DNA from: Beaufortia kweichowensis
Lineage: Eukaryota; Chordata; Actinopteri; Cypriniformes; Gastromyzontidae
Length of the DNA stretch: 64,000 bases
Direction of reading: 5' to 3'
Assembly (NCBI GenBank): GCA_019155185.1
Contig: CM032802.1
Location: 2,642,501-2,706,500, forward strand
The position numbers and the translations under genes are program-made. How positions within the stretch are numbered: the first letter of the stretch is position 1; each line of letters opens with the position of its first letter. This document shows, one piece after another, positions 1-13,620 of this stretch. The notes under the pieces were generated by a model. That model did not search any database. It saw only the letters and a program-made list of their open reading frames with translations, and was not told the DNA's origin.

Positions 1-3000
1 AGAAAACTAAAAGTGACTGATTATTTAAATACAATTTTAAAAAAGAATAACAAAAACCTTAAAAAAATAGTTGCATTAATTGTAGCTAAACCTTGAAATC
101 CAACATGATAAAAACTGTTGGAAACTATGTGCTTTAAATGGACAGGTACAAAATTATTTAATACTGACTGCACAAAAATAGTCCTAAACAGACCAACAAA
201 GCAAACAGAAGCAGCATAAAATATGACAAAATGAATAACTGGCAACCCTCTGAATTAAATACAATGAATAAAAATCATTCAAATGTTTTTTTACACTTTA
301 CCTTGTTACAGTGAGAATCTGAAGAGGATAATCCACAATGTTACAAAACTCAAAAGCTGAATATTTACTCCTTACAAGCCAAAGTTCAGACTCAACTCGA
401 CTCCATCCGCTAGCTGAGTCCTCATGAGAGAGAAGAGGAGAATACTATAAAAGCTGAGGGTGAAGGGGTGAGCTATACACCTGTAGATCAGATGTATCCA
501 GCCAAATCGTGCCGTGAGACCCACAGAGAAAGGGTCGTGAAGCAGGTCCCAGGTCAGTGGGCAGGCCGCTGTGATCTCACATTGCCCTTCTGTGTGTAGC
601 TGATATGACTCAGGTAAGAGGATCTGTACTTTAGTCAGGGAGGAAAACAATACCTGCTCGCTCAGGCCCAAACAGCTCGACGGGGGGGGGTCGGTCTTAC
701 CCTTTGGTGGTGGGGGCAGTCAATGAAATAGACCTGTCAACACATAGCCGTTATGTGAAGATAGGCTTCCTGTGACCACATCGGTGCATGGAGAGATTCA
801 TATACACAAACGCACACAAGCAAATGGACAATAGCTACAATATTCTCAATTCTTTAAATTGGCCAGTCCTGGCAAAAGAGCCTCCAACAGCGGGGTAAAT
901 AAGACAGAATGGAAATGTAAAATCCAAACATGTACTTTTCTACCAGTTCTGTATTAATATATGCAAAGCGTTTATACTGATAAATGTGTGTGATTCGAAG
1001 ATGAGCTCTTTGTGTCTTAAAAAGGATAAAATGTGAATTCTCAGAAGGAGATGTAAGGTACACCTTCATTCATTATACATCACCATTTCCTTTCTCTCTT
1101 TGTGTCTGTCTCCATCTCTCTCTGAATGTGTTAGGAATAGTATAGTACCCTAATACTTGTGCTATTGTTCCACTACGCAGTTTGCAACTAGGGCTGCGAG
1201 ATATCAAAAATATTAAAATATTGCTAATGTGCATGTCCCATTATGCATATTGTAATAGTGTGCAATAACTGAAAGATTTGAATAATTCAGAAAGTTGTGT
1301 ATAGTCAAAAGTTACAGGTCAATGCAAATAGCAGAGAGACTTTCTTCTCACACAAAGAATGTGAAACATGTATGCCGGTTATATAATTATTTTTTTAAAT
1401 ATAATTTACATTTATTTAACAAATGTTAAGTATTATTGTATCACATATTGTGCATCACATTATTTTGCATGTTTTTCAATATCATGCAGCCCTTATGCAT
1501 ACTATGCACAGCCACGGAAGCATGCACATTTTCTTTATGTGGGGAACAATTACCAAATTTGCCAAAATAAAAGCACATAAAAGCATCTTAATGATGCCCT
1601 GCTCTCTATTAATGATAAAACATGCTTCTATAATCAGTAATGATATAGAATCAGTATTAAACACACACCATCCATCACGTTTATGTCCACATGTCTGCAG
1701 GATAGCAGCTCAACAGCATGCAGAACTTTAAGGGCTGTCATAACTTTTAAAAAGAGAGACATAAAACTTTACCGGAAGGTAGAATTATTCCCTAGACAGA
1801 TATTAGGTCAAAGTGACAACAGAGGAAAGGTCTTTACTGTATAAATATTGCCACTTAAAACTGTTTAATATTATAATGAAAGCAAGCACAAACTGTTTAC
1901 TGCACCAGTGCACTCAACCACACACACAAATCTAAATATAAACTAAAAATAAAACCAAAAGAAGACACAGTCTCACATATAGATTACCAAACCTATTTAC
2001 ATTGATGTGTGTTTCTATGCATGAATGTCAATGTGATGGAATCAACTGTATCTGACACTAGTTATCCACCGTGTGTGTGTGTGTAAAAGAAAGAGAGAGA
2101 GATGGCAGACACTTTGCCGGCATGAGGTCAAAGCTGACCGCTGTCAGACACATTTGACTTCAAATAGAGCAGAAAAAGATGGAATAAAATATGCATGATG
2201 GAAAGGAGAGAGACTCGACAAAGCGCAGAAATGTCATGAACTTGAGATTGTCTGTTCTCTGTGACCCAAGACAATTCACAGGCTGAGCCTTTGACCTTTG
2301 ACCCACAGTTCAACAACTCAGACACCCCAAGAGAACCACACAAGTCAGTATAGTCCACCCGTTAACCTAATATGATCCAACTAATAGCCTTTTTTTTAAA
2401 TCCTGACCGGTAACAATAGATTTCAAAAACTACTAGAAATGTAAATTTTCTGAAGCAGTTTTGTCTGAAGTTTTTAAAATTCCATGCTTTTGACCATGCA
2501 AAGCCACAATTTTGAACTTCCTGTTAACAGTCAAAAATGAGATTATTTCTTAAAAAAGTAGTGCAGTACTTGAAGAAATATACCTGCTGAAGACCTCCTG
2601 TGGTTGTCTCTGAAGCCTCAAAGCTGTTTTTCTCTCTCAGGACAGCATGGTTATCTGCTCAGGAAACATGTCGAGTGTGAATGAGGAAGATAAACTTGGA
2701 TTAAACACTACTTATTGTATAGGGAATTACACACACATCTCAAATTCCCTTGTGGGCACAAACATCCCACTGTGTTCAAGAACACACACAAAATCCCTGA
2801 ATAATCAAACATTCATCTTTTCATTTTACACACGCCACAGGCATATCAAACACACACTCGTTTACTTATCTATCTAAATGAGGACAGTTCATAGACTTCT
2901 ATTGTTTTTCAACACAACTAATTATACTATAACCTAACCCTAATCTTTTACAATAAAAAAAAACTTTATTTACTATATTTTCGCAAATCATCCTCAAAGG

Positions 3001-4419
3001 GAGGTTTTCGTCAGATTTGTTAGATTTTGCTTACTTTTGGGTACAAATTTGTCCCCAAAATATAGTAAGTGGATACACACACAGACACATTTATCTTTCT
3101 GAACTGAAAAATATCATACTTAATTTTTTAACAAAGCTAATCATAATGATAGAACAAATCCAAATCCAAATCCAAAAAAGTAAAAAAAATGCATTAAAAA
3201 AACACATTATTTACATTTTTATCCTATATAGCCTATAGTGCACACACAGTATGAACATTTCATATGTTTTTTAAAAAGTAAATATAACTCTATACACGTA
3301 AAAACATGTCAGGTTGTTTTAACACATGGTTTGGTTTGTTGGATTGGTTTTGTCCACAACCCAGAATTTCTTTACAGTTACTGTAAGAATACCATAAGAA
3401 CATCCCTGTAAACCTTCACTCTCTTAATCACAAACACAATCCAATCCTGCCCTGTCAAAGCAGTGGCTGTTTTTCCCAACTTCACTTCCCTAGAGAAACA
3501 CATCCATTTACACCATTCAAAAACACACATTTTCCATCACATTCTTGTTCGTGTTTTTCTTTACCAGCACGCTAACCTGCCAAACAGAAATTACAGAGCA
3601 ATGATAACACCGCAAACTGTTAAAATGACAACACTACTACATTTCCAGAAACACTCAAACTGCTCATACCAACATCTGAAGATGGACTGAATGAGAAATT
3701 GGGTGAAAGAGGTGGGATGTTGAACAGCAAGGAGAAAGGGGCAAGGGGAACTCGAATACGATTGGGGTTATCGAGTTGGACAGGTAGAAATTGAATCAGA
3801 GTTGGTACCGATGGAGGGGTAATTGATTCTTAGATGAGGCAGCTTTGGGATAGTGTGTGTGCGAGAGAGAGAAAGTGAGAATTGGGGAATAGTTGACTAG
3901 GATAGATTAAAAGTGGAACATTTTTGTAAAAGATACCGAAATAATTTGCTGATATGAGCGCATAATCTGTGTGAATATTATAAGGTGAGGGTGGTTAAAG
4001 AATATGCATGGAAGTCATCACAACGTGTGTGTTTACCGCACATATTCGTCCCTCTCGCTGGACTTTAGAGAATTAGCAGAGACATACACCAGCGTTCTGC
4101 TTCAATGATCTTAATGAGCTTAATACAGTCACTTAAATCTCTCTCTCTCGCACACACATAAACACTGGATGAGACACAGATATTAGCAATAGCTGGAGAG
4201 GGCCATTTGTTTATTTGAGAGATGAAATAAACCAAAACAATGTTTCCTCTTCATAATTCACATGTCTGGTTTTAATTTGCATTTGCCATAAAGAGACTGT
4301 AACATTCTTTTCGGTTTGTTCGGGAGCTTTACTATTGTAGGCTTCAGGCCAGGATGAAAAATTAATCAGGACTAAAGCCCAAAATTGAGAAAGACACAAG
4401 GTCTCAATTATAGAATTTG

Positions 4420-4790
4420 TGACCCGGTCAGTGAAATCCAGTTTTAAAATCTAATGATGAGATATAACAAACTTTACAGTAGCCACAACCATAAAAATGA
4501 TTACAATTAATGGGTATTGTGTGTTTATCGCTGTAAATTATTTCCATATACAGCACTTAAATTGTCATTCATTATACTGACATAATTATTCAATTACTTT
4601 GCACAAAAAAAAAAACAGAAGTTGGCTTTTAAAACATTGATTTCTTTGACATGGTCTTAATCAGTTAATGTTAAAAATATCAACTTGGTTATATTGCAAC
4701 AGAATATTCTTTGCATTATGTGGGATAATTTTATGTAGAAAACAGAAAATCACAAAAACCGGGATTTCATAGACAGGGTTACATATTTCC
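4420..4790 (+). repeat. Dispersed element, fullest copy
   Basis: Begins near TTGTGACCCGGTCAGTGAAA and ends with TTTTATGTAGAAAACAGAAA followed by CACAAAAACC. The same right-hand block is found at 13,465-13,620 and 25,600-25,930, which defines the family. Confidence 0.55.
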
Positions 4791-5386
4791 TAAACCTACA
4801 ATAAGAATAAACTGAAACTTGATTTCTGTTCATGATTTCAATCTCTTGATTTTTAAAAATGTTTTAATCCCAACTAAGTTGAACAAATATTGCCTTGAAT
4901 TTGCCAAAATACCAAAGTCTGAAATCATAACATTAACTTTATTACAACATGAACTCATTTTCGCTTATTCTTCCAAAAACAAACTATTTGGGTTAAGTTA
5001 TCTGCAATAATTTCTCATTTGTGTTTGTTTCTACTTTTGCTAAACTTGCTGAGGAGAAAATTGAAGAAAATTGAGAAACTGAACAATGATAACAAGCAAA
5101 GAATCACATTAGAATTAGGGTCATGATATCCATAAACTCTCAGTTTACGCTAATAAAAGAGATGCTGTGGGGAACAAAGATGAAACTGAAAGTCTCTCTA
5201 CGCGACATGCTTGATAACAAAAATCCAACCACTCTGCAAGCAGCACATGCTACATAGATAGAAAGATACAAATAAAGATAGATAGACAACATCCAATGTT
5301 ATGTGCTATTGTGTAGGCCAAAACTTTATAATTGCTAACCTAACAAAACACAACAAGACAAAGGTGTCAGCTAACATGACATCAAA

Positions 5387-5775
5387 ACTAGGGCTGCACG
5401 ATATTGGAGCAAAATGCGATATGCGATAGCATGCTAAATAATGCAATATTTGATATGCAATACGATATGTCTTTTTCTTAAATACATTACATTATATTAA
5501 AATATATTTCAAACAGATATATAACCAACATGCGTTTCATATTTTACAGAAAAGAAAGCATCAGCTGGCTATAAAAGCTTTGCGGCTTGTTGACTGTCTT
5601 GCGTCAGAGCATGTGCACGGTACACTATTATTCACACACTAACATCCATGTGCCAGATACTATATTATCTTATTCTGCCAAAAACTTTGACCATACGTTA
5701 CTTTTTGTATTACAAATTAAATCACTCATTCATTGCAAACCATTGTGATATGCATATTGCGATATGTGGCATTTA
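5387..5775. repeat. 'GGGCTGCACGATAT' element
   Basis: Begins CTAGGGCTGCACGATATTGG and ends near ATTGCGATATGTGGCATT, with many 'GCGATATG' words. Related starts occur at 1190 (GGGCTGCGAGATATC), 56,372 (GAGCTGTCACGATATC) and 49,903 (GGGACTGTCACAATA). This is a widely dispersed fish element, probably a non-autonomous transposon. Confidence 0.5.
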
Positions 5776-6469
5776 CACATACATATCTACGTGCACAAGA
5801 TAACAACACCTCATCTTCTGCCATTGACCAATCAGAGGTGTTTTGATTCACAACCAATAAAATATCTTTATGTGTTTATACAACATTGAGAATTCTATGG
5901 TGCTCCCAAATTTATTCCCACAAGTATGTCTGTCCATCATCCATTCTCTAGTTTTCTAGGTCTAATTTCTAGTAATTCCATGCGGACATGTAGTTTTACT
6001 CGAGGGAGCAGGATCTTATCACACATATGAAAAAGCACTATTAAAATTAAAAGGGGGACATGCAGAGAAAAAGCACAAATCCTTGAACTATAGAGAGGTC
6101 CTTCTCATCTCCTCTGTCCTGCTAGTGTCATACTAATGAAGCAATGGCGAGTGATGAACAGAAGATAAAAACGGGAAGACAGCAGAAAAAAAATACACAG
6201 GCTACATCATGACAGCATCGATTACAAGCGCAGCTCACACACGGTTTGCTCTTCCACGCTGTGATAATGCTCTGTAATTCAATACATGTTTCCATTAATA
6301 TGGAAATGGAAGAAGGGTTCTGATCAGACGAGGGGAATGACAAACAGCTAAAAATAATAGATGCTGGCGTTCAAGATAATAGATACTGGCAGAGTTGTTT
6401 ACAGCTAAGGTGACTTGAGTTTTTAATAACATTCAACTCTATTGGACCTGTTGACCTTACATTGTGTGT

Positions 6470-6820
6470 TTGATAGTTTACCCAAAATGGGTGAAATGAA
6501 AATTGTGTCATTCATTCATGTGCCTTGTGTCCTTTTAAACCTGACTGACTCAAAAATGACAATTTTTACTTCCATACAAAAAAAGCGCAAGTTGGCCATG
6601 GTCTGTCCAGATATAAAAAATAATGCATCACAAAAAACATTATGACTTTGACTTATGCACTAAATTCCAAGCCATGCCATAACTTTGCATAAATAATGTA
6701 GTGAAATTGAAATCGTTTCTTAAAAATAAGTACCCAAATTACATTCTTGGTAACAATATACATTTGTAAGACAGAGGTTTAGAACGACATGAGAGTGAGT
6801 AAATTTTCACAAAAATGAAT
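6470..6820. repeat. Degenerate 'GGATAGTTCACCC' element
   Basis: The left end is ATAGTTTACCCAAAATGGGT and the right end GAACGACATGAGAGTGAGTA followed by AATTTTCACAAAAATGAA, the two inverted ends of this cyprinid-type element. Its interior is diverged from the copy at 55,024-55,308. Confidence 0.55.
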
Positions 6821-8021
6821 TTGTATGATGTCCAATTGTGTACACTGTACAAACCGCATGTGACGTGTGTGTGCGCAAGTCACACTAGTCCATTTAAACT
6901 AGGGAAAATCCAAAACATCACAGTGGCAAAAAAACACACAAACATACACACTGCACTATTTACTCCCAGCAAGAGACAAGCAACACTCACAAAAACAGTC
7001 ATTACTGCAACACTGCAGTATTTGAAAGCAGTCCAAAGACCCAAATGACCCCATAACAGCCAACCATATAACAAGTGTACACAGAAACACCTATTACACA
7101 CCAAACTTACTGTTTATGTGTGTATTCAGAGCACCCACAGACTGACCCGGTAACAGCCAAAACACAAACGTGCACAAAAAGAAACACCTATTACCCTGCA
7201 AACTAACTGTGTGCGTGTGTGTGGCTTTACAGCTGCGATTTAAAGCTTAAAAGATCTGCTGTAAGAACAGAGAGTTTGCTATGGGATGTAGTTAATCTTG
7301 TTTCACACTTCTTTATTCTGTATGCTAACAGTCTCTCTGAGGGATTGGTCTGTTTTGACAGAGGAATTGAACTCATTTCTTTCACACCTGTCTCTATCCA
7401 AAACAAAACCAAAAACATACATGGACTTATTAAAAATCACTAATCAAAAATCACACCAACAAGAAAAAGCACCACTTAAAAGGGCATGGTAAACATTAAA
7501 TACCATGGTACAAATCAAGGTACACACATCTGAATATGGAAATCTTTTTTAATACATGAAATGGACTTTTGGAACAGAACTTCATTCAGTAAGCTAATAA
7601 AGCTGTCTGTACAGGCAGATGGTATGTTCATTTAGATGATGACTCATGTTATAGTCTACATCAGGTAACACCCATACATACAGATTACATAGATAAATAT
7701 ATAGACAGACAGACGGATATGATAGGTAGGTAGATAGATACTATAAATGTAGTACGCTCTCTCGCTCGTATAAATCCTAGCATCACTGTACACCAGAGTC
7801 AGATCGAGAAAATGATCCACGTTAAGTGGCAAGAGCTGAAGTTAGATGAAATTGCTCTTGCTACCCAAATGACTCTTTAAACATTAACAAGAGTGTGCTG
7901 TTGGGTTTAGTTACGTAAGACCGCTCCGAGCACCAGAACCAGCCAATTATAGCCAAAAATTAAACTAATGGATCTCTGCCACAATATGAGGATGTGTGCC
8001 GCTCTCTGCACCGAGGGGGAA

Positions 8022-9163
8022 AATAACGTTACTCTCATAAAACAAATCTTTTTAGCAAGACACATAAAACGGCTCAAAATCATATAACTATTTTATTCCT
8101 TATTTCACAATTTTAGGTACAATATGGTTAAAGTGATCACTTAGGATAGCTGTGCTGTGTATAAAGGTTTGTATTATCCTAAAGAAGTTATGCAATAAAG
8201 CCTGACATCTGTTTGTCAAGAGCTGACTGTTATTGAGAACATTTGCCATTTCTCATCATGTAACTTCATCTGAAACGTCACATCTGATCTGATGAAGCAG
8301 CTCCATCTAGTGATCTAAAGCCAATGAGTTACAATTAAACTTGATTAAAATTTCCTGTTTTTGACTAAATATTGCATTACATGTAAAAATGCACATTAAA
8401 TACAGTTATATATATGTAACACTCAATATAACAAGATGAATATTTAAGTCAAAATAATCATTGTATTCTTCCGCACCATGTGCACCTGTTGTATGCTGGA
8501 TGCTGAGCGCAAGCACTCACTGTGCTTTCACATTACAGTGTAAAATAAGTGTTAATAATGATGCCAGTGTTAATAATATTTTATTAACATCGTTTGAATT
8601 TAAAAGTGTAACAAAGCGAACTGAATCCATTTGTTGTTGACAGCCACGATGGATTCAGTCGCGCGCTAGAAACGCTGCCAGTGTGAAGGCACAATAGTCT
8701 TATACTGTAAACAATCCCAAACACAGAAAGCTTTACGATACAACTGTTACTTTTTCGAGTCAACCCTAGTTAGTTTTAAACCTTAACAGAGCACTTTCAT
8801 GAGCATGACAGCACAGCAAAACAGTCATTTCAAGTCTCTGCAATCGGCGCATCTGGGCAACAGTTTAAGTCATGCAAATGCAAGTCCTATCTGCTTGAAT
8901 GTGGAACACAGATATTTCTCAAATCGATCGCTAGTGTCACAATATAAACATGTTAAACCTGACACGAACTGAGCCAGAATTTAGTTTCTTAAGCTCAAAT
9001 CAAACCAAGCCAATTTAAAATCAAAGATCATACCTGTATGAGCCACACATGCCTTCAAACGTTATAAACTCCGGTAAAAGATAAACATCCAATGATTTCA
9101 CAAAATAATATCTAATTGGGCTGATAGTCCAGAAAAGTTTACTTTCTTCATGTAGGTTCATGT
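8022..9163 (-). other. Possible small two-exon - strand transcript
   Basis: Reading down from an ATG at 9163, 43 codons stay open and end exactly at a CAG|GTATGA donor (exon 9034-9163, ending in phase 2). Upstream of the ATG the reverse strand has no obvious TATA box. A pyrimidine-rich acceptor ending in GCAG lies near 8022. It would continue the frame in phase for about 15 codons to a stop, giving a peptide of roughly 58 residues. I do not recognise the peptide. It could be the first exon of a longer gene, a non-coding transcript, or chance. Confidence 0.2.
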
Positions 9164-9235
9164 TTTGTTAAATTACTCCACCTGTCCAACTTTCGACCCT
9201 CTTAACGGTATTTAACAAATGATGTACAGGCGTAT

Positions 9236-9250
9236 AGCGCCACCTGCTGT
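9236..9250 (-). promoter_or_regulatory. CTCF-like motif
   Basis: Read on the - strand, this 15-mer matches the CTCF core consensus CCASYAGRKGGCRSN at all but the first base. It lies about 75 bases upstream of the - strand ATG at 9163. It may mark a domain border in the gene-poor flank. Motif match only. Confidence 0.35.
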
Positions 9251-10375
9251 ATCGGAGTGCGCATGACAAATCTTCTGTTCATGCTGCTATAAATGCATTC
9301 ACACCGCAGTTTCATTTGAATTAAATAATAAATTACATTGATGTTTTGAATTGTCAGTATAGAAATATGAAATGAATGAAATTTAAATCATTATGTATAA
9401 AAATATACGTTACAAATGAATTTACAAATAAATATATTGGTGAGTTCATGGTGCAAGCTGTTATACACAAATACAGAGAGGGGCAAATGTCTACTGCATA
9501 GATTTGTGGTTTCTCACATGTAAATAATGTGACATGTAAAGAAAAAAACCACTTTGTAAGGCCCTTTTTTATCTGTAACCTTTTCTCCTATTTCTTATAT
9601 TCTTTAAATATGTATTATACATTATATGATATACATTTTTTATATCTTAATTACTTTGCTCCAGTTACTCCAAATCAACATCATTAATTTATGCTTGATT
9701 TGTGCTCATTTTTTATTATTAAATTAAAACATGTACAGTGAACTTAGCAATATTTAATGAATCAAGAACAAATATCTGTAATTTGTTGGTGATGCAGACT
9801 GTGATCCTTTTTCTCATGGTGAGCATTAGAGAAGTAGAAAGCGAGAGAAAGAGTGTGTTCAGGTCTTATCACACTTTTCCTTTAACAAATAAACACTCTC
9901 CCTAGTGTTGTGTTGGAGAGAGAACCATTTCCTGATGCGTTCAGAGAGTAAGATTGACTCCGCTAATGTAAACCCATCCGTTACGATGCCATGAGGGAAT
10001 CGCCAAAAGGAAGTTCATTTTTCAACACACCACCACACCCTTGCAAGAGAGAGAGAGAGAGGGAGAGAGAGAATGTGTGTATGTGTGATTCTCAAAGGGC
10101 AGATCTAGACAGATTGATCTATTCCCGTGCATGTTCACCCCCAACTGAGAAACATGAGTCAGGCACGACTAAACTGTGATATCAACATGGAAAACCCCTT
10201 GGTTAACACACTTGGTTAACACACACACCTCACATGATGCCATAATAATTATCACAACACACATGCACACACAAACTTACATTTGTGCTGACATACAGCA
10301 TTGCCAATAACTAGATTTTTACATTTTGTGAAGAAAATGTGAATTTTGCTTGCATTTGCAAAAAGCAGCTGCATT

Positions 10376-10432
10376 GCTGAGTGGTTGCAAAAGCATTGCT
10401 ATGGGGTTGTTAGAGTATTCTAAATGGTTTTA
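10376..10432 (+). repeat. GTTGCTAGG-type array fragment
   Basis: Degenerate copies of a motif around GTTGCTATGGGGTTGTT. The same family recurs at 13,360-13,455, 15,285-15,420, 39,240-39,335 and 56,755-56,850. Copies are diverged, so they are not recent. Confidence 0.5.
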
Positions 10433-12122
10433 TCATGTGTTTGCTAGAGGGTTTCTTACTGGAACCCATTACAAGTCCCTATTATGATGAGTCGAAAGAG
10501 TCTCTAGATTTGGCTTGGGGATCTTCTTCAATACAAGTCTATAAAATTCCTCTACTCGTCAATCATCCACTAAGCAATAATTGTCATGCACTTGGAAAAG
10601 TAATAGTACATCTTTCCTCAACAATCTGATTTGAGAAATCATTCATATGTGTACCACTTATAATGTTTAGGAATTCACTTAAACATCTAACCTTACATGT
10701 GAGGAATAATAACAGTGATGGTTGCCTTAGCAACACCACTAAAAATACATTTATAAAGAACATTCAAGCTCACAGTCAAGGACACGGATACGCACCGAAA
10801 TTTTCGGCAAACTTTAGATCTACCGCTCAGCACCAAGCACTTAATATAACTGTCCCAAGTACAAAGCCTTAGGGACGACCAGGAGTAATAACATACACTG
10901 ACCTTAAAGTCCCTCTGCTTTTTTAATAATCAGTTATGACTTTATTTCCCATGTCTGCAGGACTCACATGTCCATCCTGATCTCTTGTAAAGCCCATGTG
11001 TAACTAATTGCTTATATTTTAAGACACAGATTTAAAGAGTGATACTGTAGGTATTTCCCAAAAGAGCGTTTATCTGTCGTGTTTAGCAGTGCTCTGGTGT
11101 ACTGCTCCCTGTCAAAGTCCTCATATATACATCTTTAAAAGGTCAAAGTTGTCGTTCTTGTCGCACGCCTCTAAAGAATACCATCCAGACTGTTATTTAT
11201 CCCTATCATACCTGCTGCAGAGAGTCTCTCTCTCTCCCTCTCTCTCGCTTTCTCGTCTCGAGCCACGATGACATTTTATCGCTGTCGTGTCAATGTGCCA
11301 CTTCATGTCTTGCTCATACCCAAACAATTTTTTCTTTCTAAATCATATGCTGATGTTTTGTCATTTCTGGGTCACCCCAAGCGTCACTCTGACATCAAAG
11401 CGAGCATTGTTCGTGCGTTCATATACTGCAAAAGACTGTATGTCCAACAATAATCCCGTCCCAATCATGTGTCACTATGAAAGGTGTGAGTGAATTAGCA
11501 TTTGTATAATACACAGACGTGTGTCACCGCAGGCCAGATCTTCTCTTTATGCATGTGTCGTGTTTAATGAACCTTTCAAATGACACGGAGGCTGTCTGGA
11601 CTTTGCATCTGCTGTTGACCTTCTGTGGAACGGGCAGTTATGAATTAAGAAGTCAGAAATAATTATGTACAGTGGTAAAAAAAAGTGGAATAACATGGCA
11701 TTGTGACAGTCGTGAACAGTAAAAATGCAGCATTAGGCTGCAGTATACTGAATAGATATCTGGACAGAAAGATGCTTTCGTTTCCAGTGAGATGGAGGAG
11801 ATAGGAGTTTAGTTGGGTTAGGGTGGATCTGAGTTAGTACACCCTGCCTCATGTTATCTGATCCACCCCAGTGATATTTTACTCTCATTTAATTTCTACA
11901 TGTATACTCGTTTTCTCTTTCTGTTTACATGTAGGTCACATTTTTCTCTACAAAACTATTTATTTTATGATTTTCAGCAGGCCTGTGTATCTCTCTCTGG
12001 CACTTGTTCTCTTTGCCTCTCTGTGTGGCTCAGCCACCTTAATTCCAAGGAGCAGACACAGCCGAGAGGACACACTCAATACAGCCTGAATTATTCAACA
12101 GCTTTATCTGCTGTCCCACAAC

Positions 12123-12346
<224 letters not shown>

Positions 12347-13359
12347 GTGAGTGAGAGAGAGTGAGTGAGTGAGAGAGAGAGTAAGAATGTTAAGAATCTT
12401 TTTTTCTCTCTCTTCCACTGTTGTTCGGTTATTCAGATAGTTGGCCACTGGCAGAACAAGAAGTCTTTTGATAAGTTGTGATTGGTGATCAATAGACTCA
12501 TATAGCGACACTCACAAACACACACACACAACAGAACACCTATAGTGAAAACTATCATGTACTTTATCAGTTTGGCCACTGAACTGCAACATATGCCAAC
12601 GTCAATTCATTAAGAGTGATTTAAAGGTGAACCGAAGTATTCTGCACTTCATTCTGTCTGATTGAACACCTGCAGATTCTCTCTCTCTCTCTCTCTCTCT
12701 CTCACCTTTACAAGACATGCATCCAGAATATAAAGTTCTTATTTAAAGCAGAACCCATCCATCTTATTAGTCATCCATCTTACTGCCTTCGGTCCTGTTA
12801 ACTGCACACAATACGGGTTTAGAGATTACGTCTAGAAACAATATTGCAATGTAAACATATTAGTGAGATTGATTCACTCAATTTTAATTTCTAAATATTT
12901 CTACTTTGTTCTTCTAATTTTTGTTTCAGTAGTTAGATACACACATTTGTCTCTTTTAGGAAAAATACTTTAATACTTTAACATGGAAAGATTTTATTAT
13001 GACTCTTCCAATATTTTCTTCTCTATAGCTATAAAAAAGCTCTTTTAGGTGGCTTTAAAGGGCACTCTTTAACCTGCTGGAGCATTGCCACAGTCCTCCT
13101 CAGAGCGTCAGTCTGTAATGCGGCCTCATCAGTTTGTGACAGTCATTTAAACTGTCAGGACTCACAGGCAGCCAGTAATAAACATCAGTGATTCAAAACC
13201 ACAGCTTTCTGTCTGTCTGCCTGCCGGCCGGCAAGAGTTGCTCGACTGATCAGAGTTCAGTTCTAAACCAAAGCTTTTATTCTGAACACATTTAGAAGAC
13301 ATCAGTAAACTCAGATTAAATAAAGTGAGTGGAGGACGGGCAAAATCATGATGCTGAGG

Positions 13360-13455
13360 TGCTATAACTGGTTGCCAGGGTGTTGCTATGCAGTCATTAA
13401 AGTGTGTGGGTTGCTAAGGCATTGCTAGGTGGTTGATAGGGTGTTCTGGATGATC
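13360..13455 (+). repeat. GTTGCTAGG-type array
   Basis: Several degenerate units of GGTTGCTAGGGTGTTGCTA type, ending in the GGTGTTCTGGATG signature also seen at 15,285-15,420. Dispersed teleost repeat. Confidence 0.6.
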
Positions 13456-13464
13456 GCTTAATAG

Positions 13465-13620
13465 CCAAAATCATAAGATCTTGATTTCAATTATTAATTT
13501 CACAATGATTTAAAAATTCTTTTTCAGTGAATATTAAAGATATCAAGGTTATATTTTCACAAATTGTTCTTAACATTATTTAGGATGATTTTATATAGAA
13601 AACAGTATATCACAAAAAAT
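13465..13620 (+). repeat. Dispersed element, truncated copy
   Basis: Holds the right-hand block only (ATTATTTAGGATGATTTTAT, TAGAAAACAGTATATCACAA). It directly follows a 'GTTGCTAGG' array. Confidence 0.5.

Larger units (their letters stand above)
1..9033. other. Gene-poor intergenic region with dispersed repeats
   Basis: No exon that I can match to a known protein is visible on either strand. The longest reading frames are short, have no family-like motifs and are not flanked by convincing paired splice sites. The stretch holds fragments of dispersed elements (about 1190-1300, 4420-4790, 5387-5775, 6470-6820), a G-run at about 681-688, short GT and GA runs near 2078-2104 and 3860, and GATA/TAGA tetranucleotide patches near 5256-5285 and 7690-7745. 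In human the next gene beyond ARSA is SHANK3, so upstream or non-coding parts of shank3 could lie here on the - strand, but I see no shank3 coding exon. Confidence 0.6.

Noticed and set aside
372..671. 99-residue - strand frame
   Set aside because: No family resemblance, no paired splice sites, no upstream promoter motif; consistent with chance.
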